A stretch of DNA of 64,000 nt from Sva-07 sp963828415 (GTDB lineage Bacteria; Actinomycetota; Acidimicrobiia; Acidimicrobiales; Ilumatobacteraceae): the NCBI GenBank assembly GCA_963828415.1, contig CAWHEI010000001.1, positions 1 through 64,000 of the forward strand, in the 5' to 3' direction. A model generated the notes under the pieces. That model was not told where the DNA came from, did not search any database, and saw only the letters and a program-made list of their open reading frames with translations. The position numbers and the translations under genes were made by a program. Positions 44,762 through 55,800 of the stretch are shown here, in pieces; positions within the stretch are counted from its first letter, which is position 1; every line of letters begins with the position of its first letter.

Positions 44762-45664
44762 TCAGGCGAAGCGCTGAAGCGGGCGCGACGACGGTACGTA
44801 GAGAGGATGGGCAGGCGCACCTCGTTTGGTCAGGCCCACGCACCAGGGCTGCTTGAGCAGCGGAATCACGTCCTTGGCTCGTGCCTGCGCGAGAGGATGG
44901 GCGCCCCATGCGGTCAGCGTGATCTGTGCCGCCGTCGACTCTTGCTCGATCACTGAGTTGTTGCGGTCGCCGATGATGTCGACCGGTACCGAGAACAAGT
45001 TGGCTGGATCGGTGGAGCGGTAGGCGAAGAGGTTCACGACGACGACCGCGGCGCAGCCCTCCCGTCGGGCCCACCCCACGACCTTGTTCAGCGTCGGTCG
45101 AGGTTTGCCATCGGTGTCGCCGGTTGCGGGGTTCAAGCCGACGAAGCACAGAGCCGGTCCGGGCGCCCAGCGACGCTCGTACCACCAGCGGTAGACGTGA
45201 TCGTCGGAATACTCCCAGGAGTCGTGGAACTCACCGATGGTCGCTGAAGCCTGCACCGTCTGGCGCCCTGTCATCGGGGCGCCGTCGGGGCGAGCCCGAC
45301 GCATGACCCACCCACCGCTGAGGCGCCGGATGTGTTCGACCACGACGGCCATGGGTTCGTACGGGCCGTATCCGCCGGCGAAGTAGTCGGCTCGATACGC
45401 ATAGAACAGCACGGCGCGTGCGAGATCGATACGAACCCAGTCTGGAACTGCCAACGACGTGACGATCTCGTCGTACACGCCACCGACCAGGCGCTGCAAT
45501 TGCTCGGGCTCCGCCGCGAAGTGTTCATAGCCGTCATAGGTCGCTGCGAACTCGAGTAGCTCTTGGACAGCGGCGCCGGGGTCCGGAACTCGCACGAGCT
45601 CACCAGCACCTGGACCCCCAACCACGAATTCGAGCCTACGGACCCCTCCGTGTCGCGCGAACAC
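44762..45664 (-). CDS. DUF1643-domain protein with N-terminal extension
   Basis: 300 residues. The C-terminal half is a DUF1643 domain: ALCFVGLNPATGDTDGKPRPTLNKVVGWARREG, VVVNLFAYRSTDP, TLTAWGAHPLA and the tail PLYVPSSRPLQRF. The N-terminal ~140 residues (helical, with DLARAVLFYAYRADYFAGGYGPYEP) are not a domain I recognise. DUF1643 proteins are small and usually stand alone; they are frequent on plasmids and phages, and their function is unknown. Start uncertain because no clear ribosome site is seen. Confidence 0.75.
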   Translation of the reverse strand: MFARHGGVRRLEFVVGGPGAGELVRVPDPGAAVQELLEFAATYDGYEHFAAEPEQLQRLVGGVYDEIVTSLAVPDWVRIDLARAVLFYAYRADYFAGGYGPYEPMAVVVEHIRRLSGGWVMRRARPDGAPMTGRQTVQASATIGEFHDSWEYSDDHVYRWWYERRWAPGPALCFVGLNPATGDTDGKPRPTLNKVVGWARREGCAAVVVVNLFAYRSTDPANLFSVPVDIIGDRNNSVIEQESTAAQITLTAWGAHPLAQARAKDVIPLLKQPWCVGLTKRGAPAHPLYVPSSRPLQRFA

Positions 45665-46015
45665 CCCGCTGCGAAAGATGCCTCGGACGGAGCGCGACGC
45701 AGCCGGCGGTAGGCGACAGGGCCAGTGAAGAGCACACTCGCGTGTGGCAACGTGCGTCAGTGTCTACTGCGGGTGCCGATTGACCACCGGCGGCGGACTG
45801 CTTCAGCTCGTACCGACCGCCACACGCAGAACCGAGTACGCAAGCATCCGCCACTACTTCAAGGCGTCCAAGGTCCCTCATGCGTTGGGCGTACCCGACG
45901 ACGGGTCGGCCGCCGTGGGATCGCTTCAGACATTGCTGAGACGGTGGTGCATCCTCCGGGCTGCAGGGCCGTTCGCCTCTGGCACCCGATCGGGGTCGAC
46001 GTCGACACTGGAGCC
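45665..46015. other. Gap without recognised gene
   Basis: Between the divergent DUF1643 and sugar-kinase genes lie about 350 bp. Short frames exist on both strands, but none has the expected third-position bias or a known domain. A small inverted repeat ACACTCGCGTGT is visible near 45730. Promoters for both flanking genes must lie here. Confidence 0.5.
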
Positions 46016-46981
46016 ATGGGTTCACCGGGTCGCGCCGTCACAGGCGCTGCGTCGGTGCTCTGTGTCGGCCAGGCCACGCTCGATCACGTCCTGACGGTGA
46101 CCGACGAGATCGTCGTCGGCCGAAAGCATGTCGCACGACGCCACGACGTCGTCGGCGGCGGGTTGGCGGCGAACGCCGCGGTCACGGTGGCGCGCCTCGG
46201 TGGCACTGCGGCACTTGTCGGCGTCGTCGGCGACGACGAGACCGGCCGCGCTGTGCTCGACGGACTCCATGCCGAACACGTCGACACGCAGCTCGTCCAG
46301 CGGGTGGTCGGTGTGGCGACACCGTTCTCGGCGGTGATCGTGTCGCCGGACGGCGCTCGCACGATCGTCAATCACAGCCCTTCGCAACTCCTCGCTCAGC
46401 CCTGCCCTGATCTCGACCTGGTCGCCTGCGATGCCGTACTCGTCGACGGGCGCTGGCCTGCCGGCACGTGCGCAGCGCTCTCGCTCGCCCGGCATCGTGG
46501 AATACCGGGCGTCGTCGATGTCGATCGATCGACCGCTGACGCCGCGGTGATCGCGACCTGCCTCGAGCTCGCATCGCACTTGGTCTTCAGCGAAGACGCC
46601 CTGCGAGACCTGACCGGAACGTCGTCGGCCACCGATGGGCTCCGCCGGATCAGCCGAGACACCGGCGCCCACGTGTCGGTGACCCTCGGAGCGCGCGGCG
46701 TGATGTGGATCGACGGTGACGACGTTCGATCACTCAGTGCCTTCGACATCGAGGCGGTCGACACCACAGGGGCAGGCGACGTGTACCACGGCGCCGCCAC
46801 GCTGGCACTCGCCGAAGGCGTCGACGAGGCCCGCGCATTCGCGTTTGCATCGGCGGCGGCGGCGCTCAAGTGCACGCGACCCGGGGCACGCGCTGGAGTT
46901 CCGAGCCGTCTGGAGGTCGACGATCTGCTCGGCCGGAAGTCGATCGCCAGTGAGGTGGTAGCACCGTGTCCAACCCCGTGA
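46016..46981 (+). CDS. PfkB-family carbohydrate kinase
   Basis: 321 residues. N-terminal signature HDVVGGGLAANAAVTVARLGGTAALVGVVGDDETGRAVLDGL and C-terminal ATP-binding signature VDTTGAGDVYHGAATLALAEG (Asp base about residue 265). The ribokinase-like fold phosphorylates sugars or sugar derivatives. It overlaps the isomerase gene by 16 bp, so the two act together. Confidence 0.9.
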   Translation: MGSPGRAVTGAASVLCVGQATLDHVLTVTDEIVVGRKHVARRHDVVGGGLAANAAVTVARLGGTAALVGVVGDDETGRAVLDGLHAEHVDTQLVQRVVGVATPFSAVIVSPDGARTIVNHSPSQLLAQPCPDLDLVACDAVLVDGRWPAGTCAALSLARHRGIPGVVDVDRSTADAAVIATCLELASHLVFSEDALRDLTGTSSATDGLRRISRDTGAHVSVTLGARGVMWIDGDDVRSLSAFDIEAVDTTGAGDVYHGAATLALAEGVDEARAFAFASAAAALKCTRPGARAGVPSRLEVDDLLGRKSIASEVVAPCPTP

Positions 46982-48417
46982 TCAATGCGAGCGAACAGCG
47001 ACGGATTGTCGTCGTCCCGATCGGACGGCCGACGTTCGATCTCGAACTCGGCGCACAACAGGTGGCCGCGGCGACGGCAGTGCTCGACGGGCTCGGCGCT
47101 GGAACCTCCGGTGAGCAGCCGATCCTGACCGACGTCGACGAACTCGATGCGCGGCTCGACGTCGCACTGGCGGGCTTCGAGAGCGACCCGGATGTGGTGG
47201 TGGTGTTGCAAGCAACGTTCAGCGATTCGTCGCTGGTCGGCCGCGTCGCCGAGCGGCTCGGCTCGCCGCTCGTGGTGTGGTCGTTCCCGGAGGCCCGCAC
47301 CGGTGAGCGTCTCCGGCTGAACTCCCTCTGCGGTGCCAACCTGGCGGCCTATCTGCTCCGGCGTCGGACCCATCGCGTCGAGTTCGTTCACGTCGACCCG
47401 TCGGCCGACGCGGCCGCCGACATGGTGAACCGGGCGATCGACCGTGTGACCGAGGCTGCTCCCGCCGCGCCCGGCCACGGAGTAGCGCCCAGCCGGACCG
47501 CAGATTTGCAGGCCGGTCGGTCGATCGCCGATCGGCTGGTCAGCCACCGCATCGGCGTGGTCGGCGACCCACCGAACGGGTTCGAACCATGCGTGGGCGA
47601 CGTCGATGAGATGCGTGACGTGACCGGCATCGAGGTCGACCGGGTTCCGCTCACCGTGTTGTTCGACGAGGCCGACGCTGCACCCGCTGCGGTCCGCGCC
47701 GCCACGATCGAGCGGGTCCGTGCGTCGATGGATGTCGACGACGAGACCGCCAACGCGGGGCTCGACGAGAGCATCGCGCTGCATTCCGGCCTTCGCACGC
47801 TCGCCGATCGTCACGGCTGGTCGGCGCTGGCGACGCGGTGTTGGCCCGAGTGCATGACCGAGTACGGCGGGGCGGTGTGCACGCCGATGGCGATGCTCAC
47901 CGAGGATGGCGTACCGGGGGTGTGCGAGGCCGACCTCTACGGAGCGGCCACGGCGCTGGTCCTCCGCGAGATCGCCGGGTCCGACCCGTTCGTTGCCGAC
48001 CTCGTGGACAGCGACGAACGCGACGACACGTCGGTGGTCTGGCACTGCGGCGTCGCGTCGGTGACCCTTGCCGATCCGCACGTGCGCCCAGTGGCGATCA
48101 CCCACCCCAACCGACATCGTGCGCTTGCCAACCAGTTCGCGCTCCGACCGGGCCGGGTGACGGTCGCCCGGGTGAGCCAGGCCGGAGGCGAGCTGTCGAT
48201 GGTGATCGGCGGGGGAGAGATCCTCCAACGACCGCGACCGTTCCAGGGAACCTGTGCCGTGTTGCGATGGGATCAGCCGGTGACCGCAGTTCTGGCCACG
48301 GTTTTCGGTCGTGGGCTCGAACACCACGTTGGGATCGTCTACGGCGACCACGCCGCCGAGCTCGAGTCGCTCGCGGCGGCGTGGGGCGTTCCCGTCATCC
48401 GTCTCGGGGTGGACTGA
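46966..48417 (+). CDS. L-fucose/L-arabinose isomerase-family protein
   Basis: 483 residues from GTG 46966. A three-domain isomerase: N-terminal VVVPIGRPTFDLELGAQQVAAA, ATRCWPECMTEYGGAVCTPMAMLTEDGVPGVCEADLYGA (metal-site Glu and Asp) and C-terminal PGRVTVARVSQAGGELSMVIGGGE followed by a metal His candidate (EHHVGIVYGD). The domain pattern agrees with the fucose isomerase fold. With the kinase it forms a two-step isomerise-and-phosphorylate unit for an unidentified sugar. Confidence 0.82.
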   Translation: MSNPVINASEQRRIVVVPIGRPTFDLELGAQQVAAATAVLDGLGAGTSGEQPILTDVDELDARLDVALAGFESDPDVVVVLQATFSDSSLVGRVAERLGSPLVVWSFPEARTGERLRLNSLCGANLAAYLLRRRTHRVEFVHVDPSADAAADMVNRAIDRVTEAAPAAPGHGVAPSRTADLQAGRSIADRLVSHRIGVVGDPPNGFEPCVGDVDEMRDVTGIEVDRVPLTVLFDEADAAPAAVRAATIERVRASMDVDDETANAGLDESIALHSGLRTLADRHGWSALATRCWPECMTEYGGAVCTPMAMLTEDGVPGVCEADLYGAATALVLREIAGSDPFVADLVDSDERDDTSVVWHCGVASVTLADPHVRPVAITHPNRHRALANQFALRPGRVTVARVSQAGGELSMVIGGGEILQRPRPFQGTCAVLRWDQPVTAVLATVFGRGLEHHVGIVYGDHAAELESLAAAWGVPVIRLGVD

Positions 48418-48497
48418 GACGTACCTGAGGCCCTCCAGCAGGCGTTCGTGATGAACGCCACATGCGTAGAGTTCGCCCGGGGAGGTGCGCAGCGCAG

Positions 48498-50333
48498 GTG
48501 GGGGAATCGGACACGACCACGTCGAAGCGGTGGGAGCGGGTGGCGACCATTGCCCCGATGGCGTCCTGGCTCCCGAAGTACCGGCGCGACCGGCTGCGAA
48601 ACGACCTGCTCGCCGGCGCGATCGTCGCCGCGTTGTTGGTGCCCCAATCGCTCGGCTACGCAACCATCGCCGGCGTTCCGGTACAGGTCGGGCTGTACGC
48701 GGTTCCGTTGGCCCTCCTCGCGTACGCCGTGCTGGGGTCGTCGCCCCAACTGGTGGTCGGGCCGGCCTCGACCGTCGCAATCGTGTCTGGATCGCTCGTC
48801 GCGGACATCTCGCGTGACAACCCCCAGGACGCCGTTGCGATCACCTCGGCCCTTGCCATCGCAGCAGGAATCGTGCTGGTTGTCGCCGGCGTGCTGCGGA
48901 TCTCGTGGCTCGCGGAGTTCCTGTCCAAGCCGATCGTGACCGGCTTCGTCCTCGGTCTCACCCTGACGATCATCATCGGCGAGGTGCCGACGCTGCTCGG
49001 CTTCCCCAAGCCGGCCGGGGATCTGATCGGAGTGTTCGTGCGCACGCTCCAGAGTCTCGACGAAACCCATGCGCAGACCGCTGCGGTGGGTGGGCTTGCA
49101 CTCGTCGTGCTGTTCACCGGTCGCCGATTCGTTCCTCGCGTGCCCTGGGGTCTTGTGACCCTCGTGCTCGGCGTCGTGGCATCTCGTGCGTTCGACCTGG
49201 AGGCCAAGGGTGTGGCGATGATCGGTGAGGTTCCATCGGGGATCCCTCCGCTCGGTTTGCCGCTGATCCCGCGCAACGACGTCGCGGCGGTCGTCGTCGG
49301 CGGCATGTCGCTCGGCCTCGTTGCGCTCGCCGAAGGCCTCGCCGCGACTCGCCTGTTTGCGACTCGTGGTGGTTACCGGGTCGAGACGGACCGGGAACTC
49401 GTCGGTATGGGTGCTGCCAACGTTGCCGCCGGACTTTCCGGTGGACTCGCCGTGGCCGGGAGCTTGTCCAAGACGGCCACCGCCGACCAGGCCGGGAGCG
49501 GGAGTCAGATCACCGGGTTGACGGCGGGCGTGTTCACGATGATCGTGCTCGTCGCGTTCACCTGGGTGTTCGTCGACCTCCCGCGAGCCGTTCTGAGTGC
49601 GATCGTCGTGGCAGCCGTGTGGGGTCTGATCGACGTGGCGGCGCTGCGTCGATACAACCGAGTCCGTCGGGCAGATTTCCTCGCGGCTGCCGTCGGCGTG
49701 GGTGGGGTCGTGCTGTTCGGGCCGCTGCCGGGTCTCGGCATTTCGATCGCGGTTTCCCTGCTGTCGATCGTCTACCGGTCGGCTTCACCACGGATGGAAG
49801 TCCTCGGCAAGATCTCCGCTGAGAAGGCAGCGTGGGGCAGGTTGCGTGACCACCCTGACCGGCGCCCGGTCGCCGGAGTCGTCGTGGTTCGGCTCGATGC
49901 GCCGCTCTTCTGGGCAAATGCGTCGGCGTTCGAAGATCGGTTGCTCGCCGAGGTCGACGAGTGGCCGGGGACGCGAGCGCTCGTCCTCGATCTCGAGGCG
50001 ACGTCCCAACTCGACACCACCAGCGCGGACGTGCTCACCCATCTGGCCGCAGAGCTGGACAAACGTGAGGTCCACCTCTATCTCGCCCGAGTGCTCCACG
50101 GCGTGGAGGCTGTGTTGCAACGGTCTGGCTTCGGTGATCTGGTCGGTCCAGACCGTTTCTGGCACAGCATCTCGCAATGTGTGCGCGCTGCCAGGCGAGA
50201 CACCGGGCTCAAGGGCAACGGGGCCGGCAAGAACGGCGCGACGGAGGCCGAGATCGAGGTCGATGACGTGATCGTGTGGGACGACGAAGCCGAGGCGATC
50301 GATGGTGACGACGATGGTCCGCCGACGTCGTGA
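48498..50333 (+). CDS. SulP-family anion transporter with STAS domain
   Basis: 611 residues from GTG 48498; ATG 48462 is another possible start. Begins RNDLLAGAIVAALLVPQSLGYATIAGVPVQVGLYAV, with 10-12 membrane helices and the PASTVAIVSGSL and GSLSKTATADQAGSGSQ blocks. It ends in a STAS domain (VVVVRLDAPLFWANASAFEDRLL, LVLDLEATSQLDTTSADVL) plus an acidic tail (EIEVDDVIVWDDEAEAIDGDDD). SulP proteins import sulphate, bicarbonate or dicarboxylates; the substrate is not shown by sequence. Confidence 0.9.
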   Translation: MGESDTTTSKRWERVATIAPMASWLPKYRRDRLRNDLLAGAIVAALLVPQSLGYATIAGVPVQVGLYAVPLALLAYAVLGSSPQLVVGPASTVAIVSGSLVADISRDNPQDAVAITSALAIAAGIVLVVAGVLRISWLAEFLSKPIVTGFVLGLTLTIIIGEVPTLLGFPKPAGDLIGVFVRTLQSLDETHAQTAAVGGLALVVLFTGRRFVPRVPWGLVTLVLGVVASRAFDLEAKGVAMIGEVPSGIPPLGLPLIPRNDVAAVVVGGMSLGLVALAEGLAATRLFATRGGYRVETDRELVGMGAANVAAGLSGGLAVAGSLSKTATADQAGSGSQITGLTAGVFTMIVLVAFTWVFVDLPRAVLSAIVVAAVWGLIDVAALRRYNRVRRADFLAAAVGVGGVVLFGPLPGLGISIAVSLLSIVYRSASPRMEVLGKISAEKAAWGRLRDHPDRRPVAGVVVVRLDAPLFWANASAFEDRLLAEVDEWPGTRALVLDLEATSQLDTTSADVLTHLAAELDKREVHLYLARVLHGVEAVLQRSGFGDLVGPDRFWHSISQCVRAARRDTGLKGNGAGKNGATEAEIEVDDVIVWDDEAEAIDGDDDGPPTS

Positions 50334-50335
50334 GA

Positions 50336-50971
50336 TCATCGACCGAACAGCCGCGTTGCCTGTTCGGGACGCAAGGCCAGGAACCGTCCCTCGGCCTCGA
50401 CGAGTGCATCATCGGGGGCCGCCGCCAGGCTGATCGAGCCTCGAACCGCGGCTCGGACACCGAGCACGTCGATCAGCTCGGCGTGGAGCCGCAACGGCTC
50501 GCCGAGCGGGACGGTGGCGCGGTAGCGCACCTCCAGCCTGCCGGTCACACCCGGGTGGCCTGCTGCTGCCGCGGCGTGCCCCATCAGTTGGTCGAGCAGC
50601 AGCGCACTGACGCCACCATGGGCGTAGGTGACCGGGCCTTCGTAGCGCCAATCGAGGGTGCACCAGCCGATCGCCGCGCCGTCCACGATCTCGACGCGCA
50701 TCGGTGGCGCCACCGGATTGCCGAACCCGACGACCGGGTTGTACGCGCGGTGACCGCGCTGCAGGTCGTCGACCGACGATGGCTCGTCGAGACGTCGCTG
50801 CCGCTCGGCGAGCGTCGTCGCCAGCGCCCGCACGTCCTCAGCCACCGCTCGCAACACGTCAACGGCGACCTCGCTGCCGATCGCGCTCGACGTGAGAACA
50901 CGCAGCGCATCGCCCAGCTCTGCGACCGCCGCCCTGCGTTCGGTGAGTTCCGCTGTCAGCTCCGGGGGCAT
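50336..50971 (-). CDS. PaaI-like hotdog-fold thioesterase
   Basis: 211 residues. An N-terminal helical region (ELTERRAAVAELGDALRVL) precedes a hotdog domain with GWCTLDWRYEGPVTYAHGGVSALLLDQLMGHAAAAAG (active-site HGG loop) and RLEVRYRATVPLGEPLRLHAEL. Likely hydrolyses acyl-CoA or acyl-carrier thioesters. It diverges from the acyl-CoA dehydrogenase across a 128-bp gap that contains the dyad at 50994-51007. Confidence 0.85.
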   Translation of the reverse strand: MPPELTAELTERRAAVAELGDALRVLTSSAIGSEVAVDVLRAVAEDVRALATTLAERQRRLDEPSSVDDLQRGHRAYNPVVGFGNPVAPPMRVEIVDGAAIGWCTLDWRYEGPVTYAHGGVSALLLDQLMGHAAAAAGHPGVTGRLEVRYRATVPLGEPLRLHAELIDVLGVRAAVRGSISLAAAPDDALVEAEGRFLALRPEQATRLFGR

Positions 50972-50993
50972 CGGACCATCCTGCCCCACACTG

Positions 50994-51007
50994 ATTGAAC
51001 GCTCAAT
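50994..51007. promoter_or_regulatory. Putative TetR-type operator between thioesterase and acyl-CoA dehydrogenase
   Basis: ATTGA ACGC TCAAT is a perfect 5-bp inverted repeat in the divergent promoter region. Its TGAACGCTCA core looks like operators of TetR-type fatty-acid regulators in actinobacteria. No regulator is encoded next to it in this window. Confidence 0.45.
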
Positions 51008-51099
51008 GATTGCGGGACCAATGGCCGTGGCGCCGTCGGTCACCGTTCCGTACCGTCGATTGACGTGAGAGACAGCCTGGATCTGCTTGGAACGGTGCA

Positions 51100-52794
<1,695 letters not shown>

Positions 52795-52833
52795 ACCACG
52801 AAGACCGCGATCCCAGAAGGGGAACTGAATTCC

Positions 52834-55800
52834 ATGCCTGAGTCCTTTGTCGTCCCGAGTTCTCCCATTGCAATCGTCGGGCTCGGCGCGATCATGCCGG
52901 ACGCCGTCGACGCCGATGCGTTCTGGTCGAACATCACCACCGGCCGCTACTCGATCACCGATGTGCCGACCGAGCGCTGGGATCCGGCGCTCTACTTCTC
53001 GGCCGATCACTCCGAACCCGACAAGACGTACTCCACGATCGGTGGTTGGGTTCGCGACTACCCCTGGAATCCCGTTGGCTGGAAGCTTCCCATTCCTCCG
53101 AAGGTCGCCGACCAGATGGACGACGGCCAGCGCTGGGCGATCAGCGCCGCCCGGTCGGCACTCGTCGACGCCGGTTGGCCCGACTGGAACGTCGATCCCG
53201 ACAACGTCGCGGTGATCATCGGCAACGCAATCGGCGGCGAGAAGCACTACCAGACGAACTTGCGCATCGAGCTGCCCGAGCTGTTGCGCGACCTCGAGAG
53301 CGCCGAGTCGTTCGCCGCGCTCAGCCTCGAGCAACGCGAGCACATCCTCGACGAGACACGCGTTCACTTCCTTGCGCACTTCGGCGAGATCAACGAGGAC
53401 ACCATGCCGGGCGAGCTGGCCAACGTCATGGCCGGGCGCATCGCCAACCTCTTCAACTTCCGAGGGCCCAACTTCACCACCGATGCCGCCTGCGCATCGG
53501 GTCTCGCGGCGATGAGCGTTGCCGTCGAGGGCCTCGTCGACCATCGGTTCGACGCCGCGATCACGGGAGGCATCGACCACAACATGGGAGTTGCCGCGTT
53601 CGTGAAGTTCTGCAAGATCGGCGCGCTGTCGGCGACGGGCACGAGGCCGTTCGACGCGGGCGCCGATGGCTTCGTGATGGGGGAGGGTGCTGCACTGTTC
53701 GTCCTCAAACGGCTCGAGGACGCCGAGCGTGACGGCGACCGGATCTACTCCGTGATCCTCGGTATCGGCGGCTCGAGCGACGGCAAGGGGAAGGGCATCA
53801 CCGCCCCGAATCCGATCGGCCAGCGCTTGGCGGTGCATCGCGCCTGGGAAATCGCGGGTGAAGACCCCGGCTCGGTCAGCGCGATCGAGGCCCACGGCAC
53901 CTCGACGCGAGTCGGCGACGCCACCGAACTCCAGAGCCTCACCGACGTGTTCGGCGCTGCTGGTGCACGCCCGCGGACCGTCGCGCTCGGGTCGGTCAAG
54001 TCGAACATCGGCCACCTCAAGGCTGCGGCGGGGGCCGCTGGCATGTTCAAGATGGTGCGCAGCCTGCACGACAAGGTGCTGGCGCCCAGCCTGCACTTCG
54101 TCGATCCGAACCCCAATGTCGACTGGGATACGTCTCCGTTCGCCGTCAACACCGAACTGCGCGAGTGGGCGACACCGCCGTCGGGCGTTCGGCGCGCCGG
54201 GGTGAGCGTGTTCGGGTTCGGTGGCACGAACTTCCACGTGGTCCTCGAAGAGCACGTGCCGGGCCGACACAAGCCGGCGCCGCGCGTCTTCGCGGGTGCC
54301 GCTGTCGACCGGGCCTCGGACGCTGCAGCGGCACCAGCATCGGGACTGGCTCCCGAGACGTCGGCGTTCCCGGCCGACCCGACGAAGCCGCCGCCACGCG
54401 GAGCGCTCGTACTCGGTGGGAGCGACGACGCCGACCTGTTGGCGCAGGTGAACGCGGCCCTCGCCGCGGCTCGCGCCGGTCGCGCTCCGGCTCCGTCGCG
54501 TCCCGATCCAGCGGTGGGTCGCGCGCCTGTCCGGCTCGCCGTCGACTTCGCCGATGCCGACGACCTCGCAAGCAAGCTCGACAAGGTCGTCAAGGCGCTG
54601 GGCGGTGACAACCCGGCGATCTTCCGCATGCTGCGCCAACAGGGTGTGTTCGTCGGTCGTGGAGCAGCGCCGAAGGTCGCCTTCCTCTACACCGGCCAGG
54701 GCTCGCAGTACGTCAACATGCTCGACGACCTCCGCTCGACCGAGCCCGTGGTCGCCGACACGTTCCGGCGGGCCGACGCAGTGATGACGCCGTTGCTCGG
54801 GCGCCCGCTGTCGTCGTACATCTTCATCGACGCCGACGAACCCGAGGCGGTCGCCAATCTGCAACAGGAACTGCTCCAGACCGAAATCACGCAACCGGCA
54901 ATGCTGGCGGTCGACACGAGCATCGACCGGCTGCTCGGGATCTACGGCATGCGCCCCGACATGGTGATGGGGCACAGCCTGGGGGAGTACGGCGCACTGA
55001 TCGCTGCCGGATCGCTGACCTTCGAAGCGGCGCTCGAAGCGGTGAGCGCTCGCGGTCGCGAGATGGCGGCGTTGTCCGTCGAGGACAACGGCGCGATGGC
55101 GGCGGTCTTCGGTCCGCTGACCGAGATCGAACGAATCGTCGACGAGAACCCTGGCTACGTCGTCGTCGCCAACATCAACTCGAACAACCAGGCGGTCGTC
55201 GGTGGTGCGACCGACGCCGTCCTCGCTGCAATCGACTCGTTCAAGGCGGCCGGCATGCAGGCCATGCGCATTCCGGTGAGCCATGCCTTCCATACGTCGA
55301 TCGTCGCTCCGGCGTCAGTGCCGTTGGTGGCGACGCTGCAGCGTCTCGATGTCCGGCCGCCTCGGCTCCCACTGGTGGCCAATGTGACCGGCGAGTTCTA
55401 CCCGGAAGACGCCACGAGCGAGACGATGCTCGATCATCTCGGCCGCCAGGTGGCGTCGCCGGTGCAGTTCGTGCAGGGATTGCACACCTTGTACGAGGCA
55501 GGAGCGCGCGTGTTCGTCGAGGTCGGTCCGAAGCGAGCGTTGCACGGGTTCGTCGAGGACGTCCTCGGCGGGCACGACGATGTGCTCGCGCTCTACACCA
55601 ATCACCCCAAGCTGAGCGACGCCGCGTCGATCAACCAGGCGCTGTGTGGGCTCTGGGCGGCCGGCGTCGGCTTCGACCAACCGGCAGCGGTCGCGGTCTC
55701 CCAGGCGTCGACGGCCGCGGTCGCACCGGCGGGCAGCGACACCGTTCCCGATGACCGCATCATGCAGCTCGGACAGCTGTTCGCCGGCGTGATCGAGGAA

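Noticed and set aside
46016..48417. Firm assignment as a sulfoquinovose pathway
   Set aside because: Only general kinase and isomerase families can be recognised; no sulfosugar-specific aldolase or importer is present.
46396..48780. 794-codon minus-strand frame
   Set aside because: Shadow of the kinase and isomerase genes; no recognisable motif.
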